From Actinomycetota bacterium (GTDB lineage: Bacteria; Actinomycetota; Actinomycetes; Nanopelagicales; Nanopelagicaceae): a stretch of DNA of 5,886 nucleotides. Shown here piece by piece: positions 1-5,550 of this stretch. The stretch's first letter is position 1, and the number at the start of each line of letters is the position of its first letter. A program made the translations under genes and the position numbers. The notes below the pieces were generated by a model, which saw nothing but the letters and a program-made list of their open reading frames with translations, was not told where the DNA came from and did no database searches. The stretch spans positions 1 to 5,886 of the forward strand of contig CANCGX010000059.1 in the NCBI GenBank assembly GCA_947377725.1, read 5' to 3'.

Positions 1-575
1 AAAAGCCACTGCGAATCATCTTCAGAGAGTTTTACAACTTTTGCAAGAGCTGCCCATTTAATGACTGAAGAAAGGTATCTATCACGGTCACCCACGACGG
101 ATGTACGAATATTTGGATCGTAAACAATAGGCGCCTTCACTTCTTGTGCCCACGCATACAAAGCTGTTGCGCCTGGCTCTATGAGCGTTCCAAGAGTTCC
201 AACGTGAAGAACTGCCGGTGGGTTAGATGGATCAGGCAACCACGATTTGTTAAAAGCGAATGTTGCCGTTTGATCTAATTTAAATTCGTACGAAGCACTA
301 CCTGAGCTATCCAATGTCACAACGGCGAGAGCGGTCGGTTGTTCTAGGGTTGGTGCGAAATCAAGTTTGACGCCGTCGGCAAGTAATTCTTTGCGGCACA
401 TCTGACCATATTCATCAGTCGAAATTCCATCAATAAAATAAGAATCCAAACCTAACTTGGCAAGAGCTTTCGCTGTATTTGCGGGACCGCCGCCAACAAT
501 TGGATTACGTTCTCCACCAGCGGCATCTGGAATCAAATCAATTAAAACTTCGCCGGCTGTCCAAATTGTTGTCAT
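1..575 (-). CDS. PfkB-family sugar kinase (fructokinase-like), N-terminal part
   Basis: This is the N-terminal 191 residues of a ribokinase/PfkB-fold kinase; the rest lies beyond the left edge. Members phosphorylate sugars or related small molecules with ATP in the cytoplasm. The family call rests on the opening WTAGEVLIDLIP strand, the glycine-rich PfkB signature-1 region GGGPANTAKALAKLG (residues 28-42), ISTDEYGQ (51-58), HVGTLGTL (124-131), DPNIR (153-157) and VKLSEDD (181-187). This pattern is closest to fructokinases and 2-keto-3-deoxygluconate kinases, but the substrate cannot be fixed from this half. The catalytic DTxGAGD signature would lie in the missing part. The ATG at 575-573 has a strong Shine-Dalgarno (AGGAG, 587-583). 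It shares one base with the stop of the upstream UPF0303 gene (TAATG), so the two are probably cotranslated. Confidence 0.9.
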   Translation of the reverse strand, partial: MTTIWTAGEVLIDLIPDAAGGERNPIVGGGPANTAKALAKLGLDSYFIDGISTDEYGQMCRKELLADGVKLDFAPTLEQPTALAVVTLDSSGSASYEFKLDQTATFAFNKSWLPDPSNPPAVLHVGTLGTLIEPGATALYAWAQEVKAPIVYDPNIRTSVVGDRDRYLSSVIKWAALAKVVKLSEDDSQWL

Positions 576-1057
576 TAGTTCTCTCCTGCGCGTGCTAGAA
601 ATTCGGTCAAGACTTCAACTCCTAATAAATGATCTTCTACTTGTGGCAATCCGCTAATTAATAAAATCCCCTCAAGACCTCCACCTGCAACATTAATAGG
701 AAGACCGCCGCCATGAATCGCGTGCAGCTCTTCAGGACGGTTGTAATGGGTGTACCAATCAAGACCTTCTTCTTCGGCTTTCACTCGCTCATACATTGTT
801 GAATGTCCTGTAGCTAAGACAACGCGTGCTTTACGTGCGATCCAACGATCATTATCTTGAGTGGAACCAGGAAGTGAGGCGTGAAAAAGAACCCATTCAC
901 CCATGCGAACTTCAATGGCAATCGGAAGTGATCGATCTAATCCCATCTCCATTGCAATCTCGCCAAGTTCGATTGCATCCAGAGGTGTGAATTCAGGAAA
1001 GAGCAGAATGGACTCTTCAAGCTCGAGTTGTTCGCTTGTGAATCCGCCCGTGGTCAT
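575..1057 (-). CDS. UPF0303 family protein (haem-degrading domain fold)
   Basis: A complete 160-residue cytoplasmic protein of the UPF0303 family, which falls in the haem-degrading domain superfamily (PF03928, also found in HbpS and GlcG). The biochemical role of UPF0303 proteins is not established. Recognition rests on three conserved-looking blocks: LPIAIEV followed by LFHASLPGSTQDNDRWIARK (about residues 44-76), the HGGGLPINVAGGG loop (115-127) and ISGLPQVEDHLLGVEVLTEFL (134-154). The length is typical and there is no signal peptide, membrane segment or cysteine. The ATG at 1057-1055 has only a weak AGAG seven bases upstream. The gene starts 22 bases after the tandem TAA TAA end of the export-cluster gene upstream. 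Its stop overlaps the PfkB kinase start by one base, which suggests a shared metabolic role with the kinase. That link is inference. Confidence 0.85.
   Translation of the reverse strand: MTTGGFTSEQLELEESILLFPEFTPLDAIELGEIAMEMGLDRSLPIAIEVRMGEWVLFHASLPGSTQDNDRWIARKARVVLATGHSTMYERVKAEEEGLDWYTHYNRPEELHAIHGGGLPINVAGGGLEGILLISGLPQVEDHLLGVEVLTEFLARAGEN
583..587 (-). promoter_or_regulatory. Ribosome binding site of the PfkB kinase gene
   Basis: AGGAG on the minus strand lies seven bases before the kinase ATG (575-573), inside the last codons of the UPF0303 gene. It is the strongest Shine-Dalgarno match in the window and confirms the kinase start at the TAATG junction. Confidence 0.75.
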
Positions 1058-1079
1058 GAGCGAACTCTACTGACTCTTA

Positions 1080-1874
1080 TTAAGGGGTTGGGGCTCCGCT
1101 AGGACGGGGCCCAAACCCTCCACCAACCGATGCGAAGCAGGTCTGCATTGCAGCTGCCACTTTTGGATCTGTTCTATCGAGGTGCTTGGTTGGATCAAGC
1201 GTTACACCGTTCTTTGCAAGACAAGCGGTTAGTTCAGGGTTATTTGCAAAACCTCCGCCTCTGCCTCCGCCACCTTGCGGTCCTCCAGTAATTGAAGGCG
1301 CAGGCGTTGCACCAGATGTTGATTTAGGCGCAGTCGTTTTGCCAGATGATGCGCGTGATGGTGAAGTACCTGAAGTTGAAGTCGGTGCTCCACCAAATGC
1401 TTGACCGCCACCAGAACTGCGAACAGAAACTGAATCTCCAGATTTAAGCGGAGTGGTCGGATCGGAATCTAAAGTTATGGTGACTGTCTTTCCTTTAATT
1501 GAAGTAATTGTTCCTGGAGTTCCACGTCCTCCACCAAATCCACCGCCGCCAGGAAGGGAACCTGAATTTCCAAGAGTTGCCCCGCCACTTGCTAATGCTG
1601 TTGATGATGCAGCGCCTCCTGGAAGTCCGCCGCGATTTAATCGATTGAATCCTGCTGCGCCTGAAAACGGAGAGTTCGTAGACGATGCAGATGAACGATG
1701 TCCGTACCAAATTCCAGCAGATCCACTCGTTACGACGACCAGTGCAAGTGCAAAGACAGCTGTGTACTTATTGGTCCACTTGTAACTTCCCTTAGCCAGA
1801 ACTTCGTGAAGATTATCTTCGGTATTCGGCGCAAAGAGATCAAATTCTTCAGGCGATTGGTTTTGGTTACTCAT
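1080..1874 (-). CDS. Single-pass Gly/Ser/Pro-rich exporter-associated protein, unknown function
   Basis: A 264-residue protein with no function I can name. Residues 1-35 form an acidic, probably cytoplasmic segment ending in KWTNK. Residues about 36-58 are one transmembrane helix (YTAVFALALVVVTSGSAG). The rest should lie outside the membrane: a low-complexity linker with GGGGFGGGRG (109-118); a short beta-rich module starting GTITSIKGKTVTITLD (121-136) that resembles DUF5666-like or OB-like domains; a Ser/Thr/Pro-rich stretch (154-194); a glycine cluster (197-208); and a C-terminal helical motif (212-252) with the pair C218 and C246 (LTACLAKNGV and AMQTCFASVG). The ATG at 1874-1872 overlaps the permease stop by eight bases (ATGAGTAA) and has GAGG at 1887-1884. 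An ATG at 1952 is in frame but would overlap the permease by 86 bases, so it is disfavoured. Position and coupling suggest an accessory subunit or substrate of the exporter. Confidence 0.8.
   Translation of the reverse strand: MSNQNQSPEEFDLFAPNTEDNLHEVLAKGSYKWTNKYTAVFALALVVVTSGSAGIWYGHRSSASSTNSPFSGAAGFNRLNRGGLPGGAASSTALASGGATLGNSGSLPGGGGFGGGRGTPGTITSIKGKTVTITLDSDPTTPLKSGDSVSVRSSGGGQAFGGAPTSTSGTSPSRASSGKTTAPKSTSGATPAPSITGGPQGGGGRGGGFANNPELTACLAKNGVTLDPTKHLDRTDPKVAAAMQTCFASVGGGFGPRPSGAPTP
1531..1550 (-). repeat. Shared GGFGG-coding segment, copy in the accessory gene
   Basis: This codes the GGGGFGG part of the accessory protein's linker. The 17-base plus-strand string CCAAATCCACCGCCGCC (1534-1550) is identical to 3795-3811 in the adaptor gene. 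The string CCACCAAATCCACCGC (1531-1546) is identical to 2879-2894 in the permease gene. Confidence 0.7.
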
Positions 1875-3093
1875 AACGAAGTGCCTCAATTGGTCGTAGG
1901 GATGCTGCTCGTGATGCTGGATAACTGCCAAAGAAAAGTCCGATGAAGACACTCACGCCGAAAGCAAGAAAAACTGAACTTGGAATGATGATTGGTTGCA
2001 CTCCAACTATTTTGAAATTGCTGCCTATCAATCCGCCGACAACCCCCAGCAATCCGCCGACCAAACTTAAGATCGTGGCTTCAATCAAGAATTGCGTCAT
2101 GATTGCCCGTTTTGGAGCACCAATCGCTTTACGAATTCCGATTTCTCTCGTGCGCTCAACAACCGTAACCAACATAATGTTTGTGATGCCGATTCCCCCG
2201 ACGAGGAGGGAAATGCCTGCAATCATGCCTAATAACACAGTTAATACAGAGCTACTTGATGAGGTTGTCGCCAATAACGAGGCCTGATTCAAAGTACGGT
2301 AATCACGGTTGTTAACGTTTTTCACTTTGTGTTGGGCGTCCATAATTGTATTGATTTCCGTCTGTGCCAAATCTTGAACTTTTGCCGACTTAGCTTGAAC
2401 TACTATTGATTGAAGATTGTTATATCCGGTAAGGGAACGTTGGACTGCAGTAAGAGGTGCCACCACCAAAGAGTCGCCATCCTGGAATCCGTTAGAGCCC
2501 TTCTTTTCTGTAATACCGATAACCGTGAACGGAATTCCTCCGCAACGCATTACTTGTCCGATGGGGTTTACACCTGTAAATAAATCGGTGACAATCGTGT
2601 TGCCGATAACTGCGACGCGGCGGCCTTCAGTCACATCATCGTTTGTAAAGTATGTTCCTTTGGAAACCGATGTGTTGGAGGCTTCAAACCAAGCAGGCCA
2701 TGTTCCGTTAAAAGTTCCAGGCGTTGATGAATTTGTTCCAAACGTACATGTTGTATTTGCTGACGCTACAGGCGCTGCCTGCTTTATATCCGGAGCCGTG
2801 GTTGGATCTGAAAGAGCGACTGCATCGCCCACCGTCAAAGGTTTTGAAGAAACAGATCGTGAAGCCGATGCACGACCACCACCAAATCCACCGCGATTTG
2901 ACTGAATGGTGATCGTGTTCGTCCCGAGCTTTTCGATTCCAGCTTGAACCGCTTTACTAGAACCGTTACCAAAAGCGAGCAAAATAATGACAGAGGAAAC
3001 GCCAATTGCAATTCCCATAGTCGTCAACGTTGTACGAAGCTTGTTTGAATTTAGGCCTCTAATTGCGAAGCGGATGATCTCGAAGATACTCAT
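1867..3093 (-). CDS. MacB/FtsX-type ABC transporter permease
   Basis: A complete 408-residue permease of the MacB (type VII ABC, FtsX-like) group without a fused ATPase. Such proteins use ATP hydrolysis in the cytoplasm to move a periplasmic or extracytoplasmic domain, rather than pumping through the bilayer. The first membrane helix (about 22-42) follows the typical N-terminus FAIRGLNSNKLRTTLTTMGI. Residues about 43-283 form the extracytoplasmic domain (MacB_PCD type). Three helices follow (about 284-310, 333-358 and 372-391), with VERTREIGIRKAIGAPKR (312-329) as the family's cytoplasmic coupling segment and the end YPASRAASLRPIEALRYE. Oddities are a glycine-rich insertion NRGGFGGGRASASRS (66-80) and exactly two cysteines (C116, C184), both extracytoplasmic and so a possible disulfide. 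Its start overlaps the ATPase stop by four bases (ATGA) with no good Shine-Dalgarno, which implies translational coupling. The exported substrate is unknown. Confidence 0.93.
   Translation of the reverse strand: MSIFEIIRFAIRGLNSNKLRTTLTTMGIAIGVSSVIILLAFGNGSSKAVQAGIEKLGTNTITIQSNRGGFGGGRASASRSVSSKPLTVGDAVALSDPTTAPDIKQAAPVASANTTCTFGTNSSTPGTFNGTWPAWFEASNTSVSKGTYFTNDDVTEGRRVAVIGNTIVTDLFTGVNPIGQVMRCGGIPFTVIGITEKKGSNGFQDGDSLVVAPLTAVQRSLTGYNNLQSIVVQAKSAKVQDLAQTEINTIMDAQHKVKNVNNRDYRTLNQASLLATTSSSSSVLTVLLGMIAGISLLVGGIGITNIMLVTVVERTREIGIRKAIGAPKRAIMTQFLIEATILSLVGGLLGVVGGLIGSNFKIVGVQPIIIPSSVFLAFGVSVFIGLFFGSYPASRAASLRPIEALRYE
1884..1887 (-). promoter_or_regulatory. Ribosome binding site deciding the accessory gene start
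   Basis: TTGAGGC on the minus strand puts a GAGG core nine bases before the ATG at 1874, inside the last codons of the permease. It favours that start over the in-frame ATG at 1952. Confidence 0.5.
2879..2894 (-). repeat. Shared GGFGG-coding segment, copy in the permease gene
   Basis: Sixteen bases are identical to 1531-1546 of the accessory gene. Here they encode GGFGG within the glycine-rich insertion (residues 66-80) just after the permease's first membrane helix. Confidence 0.7.
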
Positions 3094-3779
3094 TTTTTAT
3101 TTACCGTATCCGAAATAATCTTTCCATCGCGCATTCTCACAATACGTTTGGCACGAGCTGCCACATCGTCTTCGTGAGTAATGACCACAACCGTGCGGCC
3201 AGCAGCATTAATCTGGTCGAATAGGTCGAGCAAATCGTGTGTTGACTTAGAGTCCAAAGCGCCGGTTGGCTCATCGGCTAAAAGCAGTGCTGGGCGTGTA
3301 GAAAGAGCTCGTGCCACTGCCACACGTTGTTGTTGGCCACCAGATAGCTCAGTTGGTTCGTGGCTTACACGGTCCTCCAGACCCACAACTTTCAACGCAG
3401 CCATGGCTCTGGCCCTACGTTCCTTCCCCTTAATTCCTTGATAGGCGAGCGGTAATTCCACATTCGCAAGTGCAGTTGTTCGCGCTATGAGATTGAATGA
3501 TTGGAAAATAAACCCAATCTTTCGACCCCTGACGACTGCGAGAGCATTTTCATCCAAGGTATCAATTTCAATTCCATCGAGGAAATATTTGCCAGCAGTC
3601 ATGTTGTCGAGTGCGCCCATGATGTTCATCAGTGTTGATTTGCCTGAACCCGATGGGCCCATGATTGCAACATATTCACCAGAATCAATCCGTAAATCAA
3701 CACCATCGAGTGCAAATATTGCAGCGTCACCCGATCCGTATTGTTTTACAGCACCTTGTACATCAATAACTGGATGCAT
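3090..3779 (-). CDS. ABC transporter ATPase of the LolD/MacB type
   Basis: A complete 229-residue nucleotide-binding subunit that powers the adjacent permease from the cytoplasmic side. All core motifs are intact: aromatic A-loop region around Y14, Walker A GPSGSGKST (41-49), Q-loop Q93 in FIFQSFNLI, signature LSGGQQQR (145-152), Walker B LLLADE (165-170) with catalytic E170, D-loop GALD (173-176) and switch histidine H202 (VITHEDD). The FQSFNL and PTGALDSKS wording is typical of the LolD/MacB/FtsE-related family. The length is normal for a stand-alone ATPase and it contains no cysteine. Its ATG shares one base with the adaptor stop (TAATG), and its stop overlaps the permease start by four bases. 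It has no convincing Shine-Dalgarno of its own, so reinitiation after the adaptor gene is likely. Confidence 0.95.
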   Translation of the reverse strand: MHPVIDVQGAVKQYGSGDAAIFALDGVDLRIDSGEYVAIMGPSGSGKSTLMNIMGALDNMTAGKYFLDGIEIDTLDENALAVVRGRKIGFIFQSFNLIARTTALANVELPLAYQGIKGKERRARAMAALKVVGLEDRVSHEPTELSGGQQQRVAVARALSTRPALLLADEPTGALDSKSTHDLLDLFDQINAAGRTVVVITHEDDVAARAKRIVRMRDGKIISDTVNKK

Positions 3780-5476
3780 TAGCCGTTACCACGGCCAAAT
3801 CCACCGCCGCCGCCACCGCCGCCAACACCTCCACCTGCTAGAGCAGTCACACCACTTGGTACGCCGCCAACGGCAAATCCATTACTAGAAGTTGTGCGAG
3901 TTACAGTAGGAAGTGAGACCTTATCTCCCACTTTAAGTCCTGATTGAATCTCGTCAGCACTGTCGCCTTTGAGACCAACGACTACTGGAGTTGGTGTAGT
4001 TGTTTCAACGCCAGCCTTAGTAGTTACAACGTTCACAAAACTATTTCCACCGCGGGTTGTTACTGCCTGAGCAGAGACTTGAATTACACCCGTAGCACTT
4101 CCAGTTATAACAGTAGACGTTGCAGTCATTCCAACCTTTAGACCTGGAACAGTTCCATCAACTGAGAATGTTGCAGAATAGGAAGTGACTCCACCAGAAG
4201 TTGTTGGAAGAAGATCAACTTGTAAAACCTTGCCGGATGCATTTTCATTTGGAAGAGCATCAAAAGTAAATGTTGCATCTTGGCCGGCCACTATCTTTGC
4301 TGCATCAGCTTCAGAGAAGCTGGCGGTAATGCGTAGTGCAGTCGTATTTGTAAGCACAATAAAGCCCGTGGCTGTTGTGGAATTCGTCGCTTGGGTAAAT
4401 GCTGTCCCAACGTTTCCACCCACGGAAGTTGAAATGGAAGCCACATCACCAGAAACCGGCGCCACAACACTCGCTCCTGCGACATTCTTTACAGCTTGGT
4501 CGTAATTTGCTTGAGCAATTTGTAGTTGCAATTGAGCCAAGCTTGGTTCTGCTGAACCAATATTTTGAGTTGCCTTCAAATTATCTAACGTTGCTTGGGC
4601 AGAAATGATGGCGTTCTTAAATGTTGTGAGCGCCGTTTGATCTTTCGCTAGATTATTTTTTTGGCTAACAACAGCTGCATTATCTGCTGCCATTAAAGAT
4701 TGAAGAGTCTGCTGATCTTTGAGAAGTGACGCTGCTTGGTTCTGAGTTGCAACATCGATTGCTGTCTTCGCACTATTGACTGCTTGGTAGTACGACATCA
4801 GCTGCGTACAGTTTGAATTTATTGTTTGAATAGTTGAGCAAAACGAGACGGTAACGCCAGCAGGACCATAAAGTCCCAAATAGTTATCGAAATTGAGTTG
4901 AGCTGTAGCAAGAGAGGTTTTAGCTGCATCAATATTCTGTTGATATGTCTTTGCGCTGTACACCTGATTTGCCATGGCATCGGCAAGTGCTTTATCTGCT
5001 GCATCGACTGAAACTTGATAAGCCGCAGCGTTTTGAGTGTTTGTGGTTTGTTGATTAATCAAATTTTGGTTTGCTGTATCAAGAGCAAGTTGTGCTGAAC
5101 TCAATTGACTTGCTGCCGAGGAAACAGCGGCACGTGCGGTAATGAGAGATGCGAGCGCTTGGGTCTGTGTCGTAACGAGAGCTGATGTGTCGAGCGATGC
5201 CAGTTGTTGACCGGCGTTTACATGATCTCCAACTTTTACATTGAGTGTCTTCAGTGTTCCTGAAACGAGCGGCGCTAAACCGACATCTCCTGGGCTAATG
5301 ACTTTTCCAGAAGCTGAGACTGTTGATTGAACATCGCCTCGAGAAACGGTCGTCGTTTGCAGCGTGACTGGAGCGGCTTTTGGATGAAGTGTCGTGTATC
5401 CCAAATAACCTCCCGCTCCGATTGCAAGAACTAAGACTGCGTTGATGGCCAGAACACGGGTGGAGACTTTTCGCAT
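3779..5476 (-). CDS. HlyD/MacA-like membrane-anchored adaptor with long coiled coil
   Basis: A 565-residue adaptor protein of the HlyD/RND-MFP family, longer than MacA-type adaptors of roughly 370-400 residues. It should work outside the membrane with the ABC pair encoded next to it. In order: an N-terminal signal anchor (about 8-27); the first lipoyl half-motif (LVSGTLKTLNVKVGDHVNAGQQLASLD, 70-96); a very long Ala/Gln-rich alpha-helical hairpin (about 98-333); the second lipoyl half-motif (VVAPVSGDVASI, 337-348); beta-barrel and membrane-proximal domains (about 365-525); and a glycine tail ending GGGVGGGGGGGGFGRGNG. The only cysteines, C213 and C223, lie at the middle of the hairpin. The start is fixed by an in-frame TAA at 5488-5486, just upstream of the ATG at 5476. 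No Shine-Dalgarno is present, and the predicted promoter would give a leader of only a few bases. It is the first gene of the export operon. Confidence 0.9.
   Translation of the reverse strand: MRKVSTRVLAINAVLVLAIGAGGYLGYTTLHPKAAPVTLQTTTVSRGDVQSTVSASGKVISPGDVGLAPLVSGTLKTLNVKVGDHVNAGQQLASLDTSALVTTQTQALASLITARAAVSSAASQLSSAQLALDTANQNLINQQTTNTQNAAAYQVSVDAADKALADAMANQVYSAKTYQQNIDAAKTSLATAQLNFDNYLGLYGPAGVTVSFCSTIQTINSNCTQLMSYYQAVNSAKTAIDVATQNQAASLLKDQQTLQSLMAADNAAVVSQKNNLAKDQTALTTFKNAIISAQATLDNLKATQNIGSAEPSLAQLQLQIAQANYDQAVKNVAGASVVAPVSGDVASISTSVGGNVGTAFTQATNSTTATGFIVLTNTTALRITASFSEADAAKIVAGQDATFTFDALPNENASGKVLQVDLLPTTSGGVTSYSATFSVDGTVPGLKVGMTATSTVITGSATGVIQVSAQAVTTRGGNSFVNVVTTKAGVETTTPTPVVVGLKGDSADEIQSGLKVGDKVSLPTVTRTTSSNGFAVGGVPSGVTALAGGGVGGGGGGGGFGRGNG
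3795..3836 (-). repeat. Glycine codon tract with the GGFGG segment, adaptor C-terminus
   Basis: A GGC/GGT/GGA-like triplet tract encodes the adaptor's terminal glycine run. It includes 17 bases (3795-3811) identical to 1534-1550 in the accessory gene. Because the repeat unit is a triplet, slippage would change the length of the glycine run without shifting the frame. Confidence 0.6.
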
Positions 5477-5485
5477 GAGCCGAAC

Positions 5486-5514
5486 TTAAAACATCGGCCT
5501 GTGATTAGTTACAA
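5486..5514 (-). promoter_or_regulatory. Candidate sigma-70-like promoter of the export operon
   Basis: On the minus strand, TTGTAA (5514-5509) and TTTTAA (5491-5486) are separated by 17 bases, the optimal spacing for a housekeeping promoter. Transcription would begin around 5480-5476, at or within about four bases of the adaptor ATG, so the mRNA would be leaderless or almost so. That agrees with the missing Shine-Dalgarno. Leaderless mRNAs are common in actinobacteria. The match is by eye only, and the -10 is not a perfect consensus. Confidence 0.5.
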
Positions 5515-5546
5515 AAATGGGCTGTGGAGTTCCTGTGAATTAATTA
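5498..5546. repeat. Imperfect direct repeat over the export promoter (possible operator)
   Basis: Plus-strand copies CCTGTGATTAGTTA (5498-5511) and CCTGTGAATTAATTA (5532-5546) agree at 13 positions with one mismatch and one gap, and their starts are 34 bases apart. The first copy covers the promoter spacer and part of the -35 box; the second lies just upstream. This layout could be a two-site regulator operator, but no regulator gene is visible here. The AT-rich half could match by chance. Confidence 0.35.
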
Positions 5547-5550
5547 AGAA

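Noticed and set aside
1186..1785. Plus-strand open frames opposite the accessory gene (for example 1186-1404 and 1453-1785), Pro/Val/Ala-rich.
   Set aside because: They are antisense shadows of glycine- and serine-rich codons, with no family resemblance, and the minus-strand gene explains the region.
1872..1952. Longer form of the accessory protein starting at the ATG at 1952 (MSSSDFSL...).
   Set aside because: It would overlap the permease by 86 bases, and its extra 26 residues (His-rich) are read through the permease's conserved C-terminus. The ATG at 1874 has a GAGG site and a typical short overlap.
1943..2905. Plus-strand open frames opposite the permease (1943-2287 and 2417-2905).
   Set aside because: They lie entirely opposite a clear MacB-type permease and show no domain pattern of their own.
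3801..3836. G-quadruplex potential in the adaptor's glycine-codon tract.
   Set aside because: The G runs are mostly two bases long and imposed by glycine codons, so only weak two-tetrad structures could form.
3181..3888. Plus-strand open frames opposite the ATPase (3181-3441 and 3487-3888).
   Set aside because: They are mirror frames of the strongly conserved ATPase motifs. The minus-strand product has every ABC motif intact.
4185..5004. Other frames inside the adaptor gene (4185-4505, 4399-4608, 4291-4485 and 4819-5004).
   Set aside because: They are low-complexity shadows of an Ala/Gln/Thr-rich coiled coil, and no start signals were seen.
5539..5547. Palindrome TTAATTAA in the gap.
   Set aside because: It is an eight-base AT palindrome in an AT-rich intergenic stretch. 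It is too common to call a site by itself, and is noted only as part of the direct repeat.
5513..5550. Possible rho-independent terminator after the ApbE gene (T-run at 5517-5513 on the minus strand).
   Set aside because: I could not find a stable GC-rich stem directly before the T-run. Only short 3-base pairings around GGAACTCC are available.
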